64,000 nucleotides of DNA from Saccharopolyspora endophytica (GCF_018070075.1 NZ_JAGPXE010000011.1:1-64000); one strand, 5' to 3'; counted from the first letter of the stretch, positions 26,275 to 35,554 are shown. Made by a program: numbers and translations. The notes: generated from the letters alone by a model not told the origin.

Positions 26275-27483
26275 GTGCCCGAGAACCACGAACGCCAGGT
26301 GACCATCACCGACGTCCCCGGTCTGGAACGCCGATTCCTCGAAGTCCTGGACGAGGCCATCCGCGGCGACATCGCGCGCGGCGACTACCACGGCGCCAAC
26401 ATCATCGTCGCCCGGCACGGCCAGATCGCCTTGCGCGGTGCCTACGGATCGTCCGATGCGGACACCGGCCGACCGACCGCGACCGACGACGTCTACCGCG
26501 TCCTGTCGATGTCCAAAGGCTTCACCAACGCGCTGGTGTTCCGCGCCCTCAGCGAGGGCCGGCTCATGCTCTCCACCCGCGTCGTCGACCTCATCCCCGA
26601 GTTCTTCGGACCCGAGCCGTTCCGGGCCGCCCGCAAGGACCGGATCAACGTCGCGCACCTGCTGACCCACCGCGCCGGCATGCCCGCCACGCCGAACCCC
26701 GGCCTGGGCCCGGAAGGGTTCGCGGTGCTCGCCGACGTCATCGACGCCCTCGGCACCGTCGACGTGGTGCACGAGCCGGGCACCCACCTGCACTACTCCC
26801 CCGCCATCAACCACGCGCTGCTGGGCGAGATGGTCCGCCGCGCCCACGGTGCCGCGTCCTTCCGCGATCTCGTGCACGAGCAGGTCTTCCGGCCGATCGG
26901 CATGCAGCACACCCGCTTCGGGCTCCCGCCCGAGTGGCGGGACCGCGCCGTTGCGCTCAAGGTGGTCGCGGCCAACGATTCCTGGCTCAAGCCCGACGAC
27001 ATCGAGTGCCTCAACGACGCCATCGATCGCCCGGACGCCGAAATGCCCTGGGTCGGTGCCGTTTCCACGATCGACGACGTCTTCGCCTTCACCGAGGTGC
27101 TGCGCAACCGGGGCCGCACCGCCGAGGGCGAGCAGATCATCGGCGAGTCGGTGCTGGACTTCGCCACCACCAACCAGACCGGCGACGACATCAACGACCT
27201 CTACGGCATGGTCGCCGAAGCTCGCAGGTGGGACGTGCCGCCCGGCAACATGGGACTCGGCATGGCCCTTGCCGGAACCGGTTCGCACGCCCGCTTCTTC
27301 GGCCCGTTCGTGTCCCCGCGCACCTTCGGTTCCTACGGCGCCGGTTCCTCGCTGCTGTGGGTCGACCCGGTCTCGGACGTCTCGTTCTGCTTCCTGTCCT
27401 CCGGCGTGATGGACGAGGGCGACAACGTCGCGCGCTTCCAGAAGCTGTCCTCGATCGCCGCGTCCGCGGTCCGCTCCAGGTGA
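26275..27483 (+). CDS. Serine hydrolase of the beta-lactamase/EstB family
   Basis: A 402-residue class C beta-lactamase-fold hydrolase without a signal peptide. The nucleophile motif is SMSK (in VLSMSKGFTNALV), the Tyr-X-Asn equivalent is YSPAIN, and LLTHRAGMPATPN is the usual loop. Cytoplasmic members such as EstB are esterases or transesterases, not antibiotic resistance enzymes. Start is GTG. It lies 46 bp after the SDR and 7 bp before the P450 fusion, so it probably cleaves an ester or lactone in the same pathway. Confidence 0.82.
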   Translation: MPENHERQVTITDVPGLERRFLEVLDEAIRGDIARGDYHGANIIVARHGQIALRGAYGSSDADTGRPTATDDVYRVLSMSKGFTNALVFRALSEGRLMLSTRVVDLIPEFFGPEPFRAARKDRINVAHLLTHRAGMPATPNPGLGPEGFAVLADVIDALGTVDVVHEPGTHLHYSPAINHALLGEMVRRAHGAASFRDLVHEQVFRPIGMQHTRFGLPPEWRDRAVALKVVAANDSWLKPDDIECLNDAIDRPDAEMPWVGAVSTIDDVFAFTEVLRNRGRTAEGEQIIGESVLDFATTNQTGDDINDLYGMVAEARRWDVPPGNMGLGMALAGTGSHARFFGPFVSPRTFGSYGAGSSLLWVDPVSDVSFCFLSSGVMDEGDNVARFQKLSSIAASAVRSR

Positions 27484-27490
27484 GGTGCCG

Positions 27491-29740
27491 ATGACCACTC
27501 AGCACGACGCGACCGGAGGATGCCCGGTCGCCCACGGATTCGACGTCATGTCCGAGGCGTACTACCGCGACCCCGCGCTGCACCTGGCCGCAGCCCGCGA
27601 GGATGCCCCGGTGTTCTGGTACGAGCCGCTGCACGGCTGGGTCGTCACCCGGCGCGAGGACGCGCTGCGCGTCCTCGGCGACTGGAAGGCGTTCTCCTCG
27701 GAGGCCAACACGGCGGCACGGGTTCCGGAGAAGTACCACGACACGTACCCGCCGGAGCTGATCTCCAGCATGATCGTCGGGCAGGACCCACCGCGGCACA
27801 CCGAAACCCGCAAGATCGCCCAGCGCGGTTTCCTCAAGGACCGCATGGAACGGCTCCAGCCCGAGATCGAAGCCCGCGCCCACCGGATCATCGACCGGTT
27901 CGAGAACAGCGGTTCCGGCAACATCGTCGAGGACTACTGCCTGGAGCTGACCACGCAGACGATCATGGCCCTGCTCGACCTCGGCTACGACCAGGAGCAG
28001 ATGCTGCGCCAGGTGCGCGACGACCTGTTCTCCGTGCTCTCCAGCGCGCACGCCGACATCACCGAGGAAGCCAGGCTGGAGATCTGGGACCGGTTCGTGG
28101 CCGCCAACCTGGAGCTGCGGGAGATCATCGAGACGCGGCGCGGTTCGAAGGCCGACGACCTCATCTCGGTGCTGGCCTCGGCCCGCGACGACGACGGCTC
28201 CTGGGCCCTGGACACCGCCCGCATCGGCCTGCACGTCGCCGAACTCGCCGCCGCGGGCACCGACACCACGGCCCAGGCGATGGCCAACGCGATCCTGTTC
28301 CTCTCCCGCTCCCCCGAAACCCTGCAGGAGGCGATCGCCGAACCCGAGCTGTGGCAGCGGGTGTTCGAGGAGACCGTGCGCCGTCGGCCGTCGTCGACGT
28401 TCACCTCCCGCCGCGCCACCTCCGACGTCGAGATCAGCGGGGTCCGCATCGCCGCGGGCGAGATGATCCACGTGGCGCTGAGCAGCGCGAACACCGATCC
28501 CTCGCACCACGACCGGCCGTTCGAGTTCGACATCCACCGGCCCGAGCCCACCGATCACCTGGCGTTCTCCACCGGGCGGCACACCTGCCTGGGCAACCCG
28601 CTGGCCAGGGTTCAGGGGCCCACCGGGCTCAAGGCGCTCTTCCAGCGCCTGCCGTCGCTGCGACCCGACGAGCCCGTCGAGCTCGACTTCCGACCGACCG
28701 CGCTGGTCCCGATCAGGCGGAGCCTGCGGGTCAGCTGGGACACCGCCGACGTCCAGCGCTCCAAGGAACGCACCGTGCGCACCCTCAACCTGGAGGTGCT
28801 CGAACGCGCGGAGGTCTCGGACGGCGTCGTCGCCCTGACGCTGGGACATCCGGACGGCGGTGAGCTGCCGCGCTGGAAGGCCGGAGCCCACATCGACGTG
28901 CACCTCCCGGGCGCGGAGGAGCCGCTGGTGCGCCAGTACTCCCTGTCCTCCGATCCCGATCGGCGCACCGCGTACCGCATCGGGGTGCTGCGGGAACCCG
29001 ACGGCCGCGGCGGCTCGGCGGCCGTGCACGACACGCTGATGCCCGGCTCAGCGGTCACGGTGTCCTGGCCGCGCAACAACTTCCGGCTGGCACCGGCGTC
29101 GCGGTACGTGTTCGTCGCCGGGGGCATCGGCATCACCCCGGTCCTGCCGATGATCGCCGAGGCCGAGCGGGCCGGGATCGAGTGGGAGCTGGTCTACGGC
29201 GGGCGCAGCCGCACCTCGATGGCGTTCCTCGACGAACTGGCCGCCCACGACCGCCGGGTCACGCTGGTGCCGCAGGACGAGTGCGGGCTGATCGACGTGC
29301 CCGGACTGCTCGGCACGGCCCGCGACGACTGCCTGGTCTACGCCTGCGGCCCGGAACCGCTGCTGCGCGCCGTCGAGGAGGCCATGAGCGACTGGCCGAA
29401 GGACTCCCTGCGCCTGGAGCGGTTCGCCCCGAAGGTGGTCGAGCGCACCGAACCGGACTCACCGTTCCAGGTGGAGCTCGCCGAGTCCGGGACGGTCGTC
29501 GACGTCGGCGCCGACGAGACGATCCTGGATGCCCTCGAACGGTCGGGGCTGCCCGCGATCTCCTCGTGCAAGACCGGCACCTGCGGCACGTGCGAGACCC
29601 GGATCGTCGCCGGCCGCGCGGACCACCGGGACTCGATCCTCACGGCCTCCGAGCAGGAGGCCGACGAGACCATGATGATCTGCGTCTCGCGCGCCGCGGA
29701 CGGATGCGCTCGGATCGTGCTGGACCGGTGCAGTCAGTGA
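27491..29740 (+). CDS. Self-sufficient cytochrome P450 (CYP116B-like P450-FMN reductase-[2Fe-2S] fusion)
   Basis: A 749-residue fusion. The P450 part (about 1-415) has the I-helix AAGTDTTAQ, the ETVR of helix K (294-297) and the heme ligand Cys366 in FSTGRHTCLGNPLAR. The phthalate-dioxygenase-reductase-like part has the flavin motif RQYSLSS (481-487), the NAD region GGIGITPVLP (544-553) and YACGPEPLL. The plant-type ferredoxin end has C693, C698, C701 and C731. This is the domain order of CYP116B enzymes, which need no separate redox partner and oxidise small aromatics or do O-dealkylation. An in-frame GTG lies at 27485. The substrate is probably processed by the upstream SDR and hydrolase. 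Confidence 0.92.
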   Translation: MTTQHDATGGCPVAHGFDVMSEAYYRDPALHLAAAREDAPVFWYEPLHGWVVTRREDALRVLGDWKAFSSEANTAARVPEKYHDTYPPELISSMIVGQDPPRHTETRKIAQRGFLKDRMERLQPEIEARAHRIIDRFENSGSGNIVEDYCLELTTQTIMALLDLGYDQEQMLRQVRDDLFSVLSSAHADITEEARLEIWDRFVAANLELREIIETRRGSKADDLISVLASARDDDGSWALDTARIGLHVAELAAAGTDTTAQAMANAILFLSRSPETLQEAIAEPELWQRVFEETVRRRPSSTFTSRRATSDVEISGVRIAAGEMIHVALSSANTDPSHHDRPFEFDIHRPEPTDHLAFSTGRHTCLGNPLARVQGPTGLKALFQRLPSLRPDEPVELDFRPTALVPIRRSLRVSWDTADVQRSKERTVRTLNLEVLERAEVSDGVVALTLGHPDGGELPRWKAGAHIDVHLPGAEEPLVRQYSLSSDPDRRTAYRIGVLREPDGRGGSAAVHDTLMPGSAVTVSWPRNNFRLAPASRYVFVAGGIGITPVLPMIAEAERAGIEWELVYGGRSRTSMAFLDELAAHDRRVTLVPQDECGLIDVPGLLGTARDDCLVYACGPEPLLRAVEEAMSDWPKDSLRLERFAPKVVERTEPDSPFQVELAESGTVVDVGADETILDALERSGLPAISSCKTGTCGTCETRIVAGRADHRDSILTASEQEADETMMICVSRAADGCARIVLDRCSQ

Positions 29741-29767
29741 GAACCGCGAATTCCCCTCCGCGGCGGC

Positions 29768-30349
29768 TCATTCGTCGAACAGGCGGGACCACTGCGCGGC
29801 CAGCGCGGTCAGGACTCGATCCTCGTGATCGCCGCGACGCCGTATGTAGAGGAAGTAGAAGTTGCGCTCCAGGCTCATCATGAGCGTCACCATGTGCGCC
29901 TCCCGGTCCCACCGCTCCTCCTCGGAGGCGCAATCCCGGTAGAGCACGACCTGCGCCCGGCACATGCGGTGGATCAAACCCAGCCACTCGTCCAAGATGT
30001 CCGGTTCATCACCCATCGCCTGGGCGATCGCGTTGAACTCGGCCGCGTACCGGAACCACATCTGCCGAGCCCGGTCGACCCACTCCCGCATCGTCTCGGG
30101 CGAGTGGTCCGGCAGCGCGTCCAGCGCGGTGTAGAGCTCCTCCACCTCCGGCTCCAACTCCCGCATCCTGGTCATGACCAGCTGCGACTTGGTGTTGAAG
30201 TACAGGTAGAGGTTGGCCCTGCTGCCCCCTGCGGCGTGAGCGATCTGCGCCATCGAGGTCTGCGCGTAGCCCTGCTCGTGGAACAGCTGCAGCGCCACCT
30301 CCACGAAACGCCGTCGCGTGGCGACGCTCCGCGCAGTGCGGTCGGTCAT
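29768..30349 (-). CDS. TetR-family transcriptional regulator
   Basis: A 193-residue repressor, convergent with the P450 fusion. The N-terminal HTH covers RRRFVEVALQLFHEQGYAQT, then MAQIAHAAGGSRANLYLYFN, the standard TetR recognition helix. The C-terminal helices carry the ligand/dimer region and are rich in aromatic and acidic residues. The ATG at 30349 has GAGG upstream; the frame runs further to 30397 without support. It is divergent from the NmrA-like gene. It may also act on the SDR-P450 operon, whose TGGACA operators have no assigned protein. Confidence 0.85.
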   Translation of the reverse strand: MTDRTARSVATRRRFVEVALQLFHEQGYAQTSMAQIAHAAGGSRANLYLYFNTKSQLVMTRMRELEPEVEELYTALDALPDHSPETMREWVDRARQMWFRYAAEFNAIAQAMGDEPDILDEWLGLIHRMCRAQVVLYRDCASEEERWDREAHMVTLMMSLERNFYFLYIRRRGDHEDRVLTALAAQWSRLFDE

Positions 30350-30576
30350 GCCGCAGCCTCGTTCCTCAACTCGGGACACCTCGATCGACCTCGCCATTTT
30401 GCCCTACCCGACCACTCTCCCCACCCACCCGGTCCGCGCCGTGCCCCTCGAACACCACCTGGTGATCGCCGCTGCGCACTACGCTCGTGCTGTGCGGTGC
30501 CGTGCTCGTGGCGGCTACATCGGCCGGTCTCACGGGTGTTGCCGCGCCGTTTCGACGACTTCGCCGAGGGAGCAGC

Positions 30577-31302
30577 ATGTCTGCATATCCCGCACCTGTC
30601 CTGGTCACCGGCGCCACCGGCAGGCAGGGTGGCGCGACCGCGCGTGCTCTGCTCGCCGCAGGCGTGCGCGTCCGAGCCCTCGTGCGCGATCCGGCGACCG
30701 ACCGAGCCCAGGCCGTGGCGGCGCTCGAAGCCGAACCGGTCACCGGTGATCCTCACGACCGCCACGACCAGGTCCGCGCAGCCGGATTCCGCCGCTGGAC
30801 GCTGCTCAAGCCGGTCTTCTCCATGGAGAACTTCCTCCCCTCCATGGCCTACCTGTTCCCGCGCGGAATCGAGGGCGGCCTGGTCACCCTCCTGCGCCCC
30901 CACACGCCGATACCCCTGGTCGCGGTGGACGACATCGGCAGAGCGGCGGCCGCCGCCATCGCAGAGCCGGAGCGATTCGACGGGGTCGAGCTGGAACTGG
31001 CCAGCGACCACCTGCCGATGACGGAGGTCGCCGAGGTCCTCTCCTGCGTGTTGGGACGGCAGCTGTCCGCCCCGGACGTGACAGAGGAGGAGGCCTTCGC
31101 CGCAGGCATGCCGGCGATGGGCGCCTCGCACGAGTGGCTCAACGCGGCAGGCCAGCCCGGCAGCCCGCAGTTCGCGAGGGACCTCGGAATCCTGCTCACC
31201 AGCTATGAAGAATGGGCCCACCAGCACATGCGCGACCCGAACGGGCACGGCTCCGGTTTCCCCGCGAACGGCACGAAACGCTCGGGCGTTCGCCACGTTT
31301 GA
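30577..31302 (+). CDS. NmrA-like NAD(P)-binding protein with an internal deletion
   Basis: A 241-residue protein. The N-terminus is a normal NmrA Rossmann start (VLVTGATGRQGGATARALLA, VRALVRDPATDRAQAVAALE) and the C-terminal half is normal too (FRRWTLLKPVFSMENFLPSM, IPLVAVDDIGRAAAAAI). Between EPVTGDPHD and QVRAAGFRRW, about 70 residues are missing that in relatives carry the core of the cofactor domain. The deletion is in frame. The product may be inactive or may keep only a regulatory role. Ribosome-binding site GGGAG precedes the ATG. It is 11 bp upstream of the SnoaL-like gene, on the same transcript. Confidence 0.65.
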   Translation: MSAYPAPVLVTGATGRQGGATARALLAAGVRVRALVRDPATDRAQAVAALEAEPVTGDPHDRHDQVRAAGFRRWTLLKPVFSMENFLPSMAYLFPRGIEGGLVTLLRPHTPIPLVAVDDIGRAAAAAIAEPERFDGVELELASDHLPMTEVAEVLSCVLGRQLSAPDVTEEEAFAAGMPAMGASHEWLNAAGQPGSPQFARDLGILLTSYEEWAHQHMRDPNGHGSGFPANGTKRSGVRHV

Positions 31303-31313
31303 GAGGAGAAGGC

Positions 31314-31916
31314 GTGGACCTCCAGAGCTCCGCGGACGCCGCAGCCGTCGAGGCCGCTGTGGCCGCGTTCGCCGAAGGTTGGCAGGCCCCTCACCCCCAC
31401 GCGTGGGACGATCTGCTCGCCGACGAGGTGACGCTGGTCCAGCCCTTGCTCCGGAACCGCGTGGGTCGGCACGCTCTGGCGGAGGAGTACGGGCGGCTGA
31501 TCGAGCTGACCCCGGACCTGAAGGGCGAGGTGACCCGGTGGGCCGCCGACGGACGCGCGGTGCGCATCAGCTTGCTCCTCACCGGGACCCTAGGCCGATC
31601 ACCCCTGCACCTCCAGGTCACCGATCAGCTCACGCTCGACGACGATGGCCTCATCAGCTACCGACGCGCGACGTTCAACCCGCTCCCCGCGGTAGCGCTG
31701 CTCGCTCGCCAGCCGGTGATGTGGAAGCACTGGTGGAGTTCCGGGGTCGGGCCGGTGCTGATCCGGCGCAAGTTCCTGCCGCACGATCTCGAACGTCTCC
31801 CGACCGCCGCCCTCCTGCGGGCACTGGCTCTGGTCGGGTTGTTCCTGGCGGCCTCGGCCTGGCTAACCCGTTTCATGTCCGACGGGCCACGCGCCACATC
31901 CCGCGAGCGGGGCTAG
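31314..31916 (+). CDS. SnoaL/NTF2-like protein with a C-terminal membrane helix
   Basis: A 200-residue protein. The N-terminal two thirds look like the nuclear-transport-factor-2/SnoaL cone fold (AVAAFAEGWQAPHPHAWDDL, DEVTLVQPL, LTGTLGRSPLHLQVTDQLTL). The C-terminus has a single hydrophobic helix (LLRALALVGLFLAASAWL). GAGGAGAAGG lies just before the GTG start. The catalytic function is unknown. Its stop overlaps the convergent stop of the Cys-rich small gene by 2 bp. Confidence 0.7.
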   Translation: MDLQSSADAAAVEAAVAAFAEGWQAPHPHAWDDLLADEVTLVQPLLRNRVGRHALAEEYGRLIELTPDLKGEVTRWAADGRAVRISLLLTGTLGRSPLHLQVTDQLTLDDDGLISYRRATFNPLPAVALLARQPVMWKHWWSSGVGPVLIRRKFLPHDLERLPTAALLRALALVGLFLAASAWLTRFMSDGPRATSRERG

Positions 31917-32080
31917 CTGCGGCCGAAGATCTTTCGGAGGATTCTGCTCGCGCCTCCGGTCTTCGGCGTGCAGTGGCACCGCTGGGACTTCGGCACTCCA
32001 CCGAGCACCTGCTCCACGTGCTGGCCGCACCCGGCGTAGGTCGGTTTGCCGCAGGTGCGGCACTCGACACGACGACACAT
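31913..32080 (-). CDS. Small Cys-rich (zinc-ribbon-like) protein, 55 residues
   Basis: A short gene starting MCRRVECRTCGKPTYAGCG and continuing GQHVEQVLGGVPKSQRCHC. The paired cysteines (C7-X2-C10, C17, C36-H-C38) suggest a zinc site. The same sort of small protein is widespread in actinobacteria without a known role. The ATG at 32080 has GGAAG at 8 bases; an ATG two codons upstream (32084-32086) is too close to it. It lies 51 bp after the TauE gene on the same strand, so it may be the last gene of the sulfur operon. The stop overlaps the convergent SnoaL-like gene. Confidence 0.7.
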   Translation of the reverse strand: MCRRVECRTCGKPTYAGCGQHVEQVLGGVPKSQRCHCTPKTGGASRILRKIFGRS

Positions 32081-32131
32081 GGTCATCACTTCCTTTTCCT
32101 CGATGCCCCCGCTCTTCGGAGCAGGCGTTTC

Positions 32132-32923
32132 TCAGCCCAAGGCCGAGGGGTTGACGATCGCCGCAGCCGCGACGAACGCGGCGACGGCGAGGACGACGAA
32201 GGCGAACCAGCGACGCACCGTGGAAGCGTTGAGCCTCGTGGCTAGCCGGGCCGCCACGAGCGAGACCACCAGCGCCGACGCGGCGAACACCAGCAGGACC
32301 CGGTGATCGATGCTGTCGACCGCGTCCGCGTGGGCGGAGAGCCCGGCCACCGAGTTGATCAGGACGACCACCAGGGACGTTGCGACCGCTTGCTGGGCAC
32401 CCAGACCCAGCAGCAGAGTCAGCACGGGAACGACGACGAAACCGCCTCCGACGCCGAACATCCCGGTCAGCAAACCCACGACCGCTCCGGCGAGCACTGA
32501 CTTCGGCAGGCAGGAACGCCAGTTCACGCGACCGTCCCGGGCCCGGCAGGCACCGGAGTGGTTCTCGCCGCCGCGCAGCATCTGGACCGCGACGACGACC
32601 ATCAGCGCCGCGAAGGCCAGGAGCAGCCAGCGCTGCGGGAAGAGCCTGCCGAGCGCGGCACCGCCGAACGCGGCGGGCACCCCGGCCGCACCGAAGACCA
32701 GCGCCACCGGCCACCGCACCGACGCGCGTCGCTCACGCGGCAGCAGGCTGCCCAGCGAGGACAGCGCGATCACCGCCAGCGAGGTCGGAATGGCGGTCTG
32801 CAGGGGTTCTCCGACGCCGTAGACCAGGGCTGGCACGGCGAGGATCGAACCTCCCGCCCCGAGCAATCCGAGCACCAACCCGATCGCGGCACCGAACACC
32901 ACCGCCAAGAACAACGAAACCAC
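32132..32923 (-). CDS. TauE/SafE-family sulfite/organosulfonate exporter
   Basis: About 263 residues with eight hydrophobic segments in two homologous halves, each opened by a glycine-rich turn: GLVLGLLGAGGSILAVPALV and GLLTGMFGVGGGFVVVPVLT. These are the TauE/SafE signatures. The GTG at 32923 is chosen because translation upstream of it reads into the preceding intergenic region and is not membrane-like; its ribosome-binding site is weak. In CstR-type clusters this family exports sulfite or takes up thiosulfate-related compounds, which fits the neighbouring rhodanese genes. Confidence 0.85.
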   Translation of the reverse strand: MVSLFLAVVFGAAIGLVLGLLGAGGSILAVPALVYGVGEPLQTAIPTSLAVIALSSLGSLLPRERRASVRWPVALVFGAAGVPAAFGGAALGRLFPQRWLLLAFAALMVVVAVQMLRGGENHSGACRARDGRVNWRSCLPKSVLAGAVVGLLTGMFGVGGGFVVVPVLTLLLGLGAQQAVATSLVVVLINSVAGLSAHADAVDSIDHRVLLVFAASALVVSLVAARLATRLNASTVRRWFAFVVLAVAAFVAAAAIVNPSALG

Positions 32924-32985
32924 CTGTCCCAGCGGCGGACTCCTCGCGCCACCGCCGTCGTCGAAGCCGTGAACGTGCCGCGAGA

Positions 32986-33575
32986 TCAGCCCGCAGCACG
33001 GCCTCCTGTCCCCTCGCCACCGGTCAGGGCCACGAGGAGGGCTCGACCACCGGAATCGGAGGCGCGGTTGTGGGGCAGCAGCCCGAGCACTCGGGACATG
33101 GCGCAGGTGTTGGTCACCGCGGCGAAGGTCAGGCCCGCGCCGACGAACCCGGCGATCCACTTCAGCGGCTCGTAGGCCGTGCTGGCCACCACGCCGATGA
33201 AAACGAGCAGTCCCGCGGTCAGCCGCACTTGGCGTTCCATGGCCCAGGTGCCACGGCCGTAGTTGAGCTCACCTCCGTGCTGCTGCCAGCCGGCGATGCC
33301 GCCACGAAGCACGCTGAGACGGTCCAGGCCGACGGAATCCAAGAGGGCGCCGGCCTGCTCGGCACGAGCACCTGAGGCGCACACCAGCACGATCGGGTCG
33401 CCGTGTTCAGCGGTGAGCTCATCGTGGTGTTCCCGCAGCAAGTTCAGCGGCACGTTGCAGGACCCGGGATGTGCGAGGAGGCGAACTCACCAGGGGTTCG
33501 CACGTCGATCAGACGGGCCTGCGGGTCGGCCTCGCGCAATTCGCGAACCTCGGCGGTATCGAGGGTCTTGGGCAT
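32986..33575 (-). pseudogene. Rhodanese-DUF2892 protein, broken by a one-base deletion
   Basis: Reading from the ATG at 33575 gives a rhodanese start (LIDVRTPGEFASSHIPG) that runs out of frame at the G-run 33466-33468 and stops at 33444. The other frame continues directly with CNVPLNLLREHHDEL, the active-site loop VLVCASGARA and a two-helix DUF2892 tail (LTAGLLVFIGVVAS, FVGAGLTFAAVTN). Adding one base in the run restores a normal protein of about 196 residues. The enzyme would transfer sulfane sulfur at the membrane. It lies between the MBL-rhodanese and TauE genes. It may be a genuine mutation or a sequence error. Confidence 0.75.
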
Positions 33576-33612
33576 ATGCGTGTTCCCTACGCTTTCGTTC
33601 CGGATCCGCGGG

Positions 33613-35046
33613 TCAGCTCTGGTCGGTCATCGGAACGCCCGCCTCGGCCGCGGCGCCGAAGAAGTCGTCGACGAGCACGACCGGGAGGTCGTGGGCTTCC
33701 AGCAGAGAAGCCGCAGCGGTGGCGCGGTAGCCGCTGCCGCAGTGCACCCAGACGGCACCTGCCGGGATCTCGCTGATCCGATCCTTGAGCTCGTAGAGCG
33801 GGATGTGCACCGCCCCGGTGACGTGCGAGGCGGCGAACTCGTTGTTGGTGCGCACGTCGAGCACCACCTCCGGCGCGGGCTTCCCGTCGGCCTTGCCGTC
33901 CAGAGCAGCGGCCAGGTCCGCGAAGGTCGCGGTCGTGGTGCTGCGCAGTTGACCTGGATCGGCGGCGAGCTGCTCGGGGCTGCCCACCGCCGCTGCGGCG
34001 AACTTGTCGATGCCGATCCGGGCGAGCTCCCGCTGCGCTTCGGCGACCTGCTCGCGGGACTCGCCGACGAGCGTGATCGGGGCGCCCCAGTCGATCATCC
34101 AGCCCAGCCAGGTCACCATCGGACCGTCCAGTCCGAGGCTGACCGTGCCCGCGAGGTGCGAGACGACGAAGGCCTTGCGGGAGCGCAGGTCCACCACCCA
34201 TTCGCCGTGGTGCAGGCGGCGCCGAAGCTCGTCCGGTTCGGCGCGCGCCGGCTCCCGCAGGTCGAGCGGTTCGGGTCCGGCTGCGTTCTGGGCACCCATG
34301 TGCGCGTAGTAGGCCGGGTAGGCGTCCAGTCCGGCCAGCGTCTGCTCGACGAAGTCGCCCTCGGCCAGCACCAGGGCAGGGTTGCTGCGCTTCTGCTCGC
34401 CCAAGGTCGCCGCATCACCGGATGCCTGCGTGGCCGAGCAGAAGCTCCCGAAGCCGTGGGTGGGCCAGATCTGCGCCCCATCGGGCAGGACCGCCGCGAG
34501 CTTGCGAGCGGAAGCGTGCTGGTGACGCGCCAGCTCCTCGCTGTGCTGCTCACCCAGCAGGTCGGTGCGCCCGGTCGTGCCGAACAGCAGCGAACCGCCG
34601 GTGAACACACCAACCGGACCTTCCTCACCCTCCAAGGCGTAGGACAGGTGGTGGAAGGTGTGCCCGGGCGTGGCCATCGCCCGCAGTTGCATCCGCGGTG
34701 ACAGCTCCACGACGTCCCCGTCGGACAGCGGCCGCCGTTCGAACGGCACCTCGTCGGCCGCTGCGACCCCGTACTCGGCACCGGTCAACCGGGCCAGCTC
34801 CAGGCCACCGGAGACGTAGTCGTTGTGCACGTGGGTCTCCACGACCAGCGCGATGCGGACGCCGAGCCGCCCGGCCGCGGCGATCACCCGATCGACGTCG
34901 CGCTGCGGATCGACCACCACGGCCACCTCGCCGTCGGTGGCCAGGTAGCTGCGATCGCCCAGCGAGGACGTCTCGATCACCTCGACCGCCAGGCCACCGG
35001 CCACGCGGTCCTCCTGATTCAGCGCGTTCGTCTCCGTCACCGCCAT
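33613..35046 (-). CDS. MBL-fold sulfur dioxygenase/rhodanese fusion (persulfide metabolism)
   Basis: A 477-residue protein. The N-terminal metallo-beta-lactamase domain has the iron/zinc motif ETHVHNDYVSGG (His72, His74, Asp76), then ATPGHTFHHLSY and FTGGSLLFGTTGRTDLLG, typical of persulfide dioxygenases (ETHE1/CstB group). Two rhodanese domains follow; the middle one lacks a catalytic cysteine (ITLVGESREQ), the last has it in VWVHCGSGYRA. This matches CstB-type proteins that oxidise persulfides to sulfite and thiosulfate. GGGTG precedes the ATG. A CstR-type operator lies 67 bp upstream, so induction by sulfide or persulfide is likely. Confidence 0.88.
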   Translation of the reverse strand: MAVTETNALNQEDRVAGGLAVEVIETSSLGDRSYLATDGEVAVVVDPQRDVDRVIAAAGRLGVRIALVVETHVHNDYVSGGLELARLTGAEYGVAAADEVPFERRPLSDGDVVELSPRMQLRAMATPGHTFHHLSYALEGEEGPVGVFTGGSLLFGTTGRTDLLGEQHSEELARHQHASARKLAAVLPDGAQIWPTHGFGSFCSATQASGDAATLGEQKRSNPALVLAEGDFVEQTLAGLDAYPAYYAHMGAQNAAGPEPLDLREPARAEPDELRRRLHHGEWVVDLRSRKAFVVSHLAGTVSLGLDGPMVTWLGWMIDWGAPITLVGESREQVAEAQRELARIGIDKFAAAAVGSPEQLAADPGQLRSTTTATFADLAAALDGKADGKPAPEVVLDVRTNNEFAASHVTGAVHIPLYELKDRISEIPAGAVWVHCGSGYRATAAASLLEAHDLPVVLVDDFFGAAAEAGVPMTDQS

Positions 35047-35112
35047 GCACCCTTTCGATCTCGTAACCGACGTCGGCCCGCGGCACCGACCCCGGAGGCA
35101 TGTTCACGTTCG

Positions 35113-35128
35113 ATACCCAGGGGGGTAT
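35113..35128. promoter_or_regulatory. CsoR/CstR-type operator upstream of the sulfur operon
   Basis: ATACCCAGGGGGGTAT has perfect ATACCC/GGGTAT arms around 4 bases, the usual G-tract operator form of the CsoR/CstR family. It lies between cstR and the MBL-rhodanese gene. Confidence 0.65.
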
Positions 35129-35171
35129 GCATGAATCACACGACCCCCGATTTCAGCGAAGATGGGCGAGC

Positions 35172-35465
<294 letters not shown>

Positions 35466-35475
35466 TCACCCTACC

Positions 35476-35491
35476 TTACCCCTGGGGGTAT
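35476..35491. promoter_or_regulatory. CsoR/CstR-type operator upstream of cstR
   Basis: TTACCCCTGGGGGTAT repeats the ATACCC-N4-GGGTAT pattern with one mismatch. It lies 25 bp before the cstR start, consistent with autoregulation. Confidence 0.6.
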
Positions 35492-35554
35492 CCGATCGAC
35501 GTGACGACGGCGTCGCGGAGACCGGGCGCGCGGAACCGCGGACGATCGGTCGGC

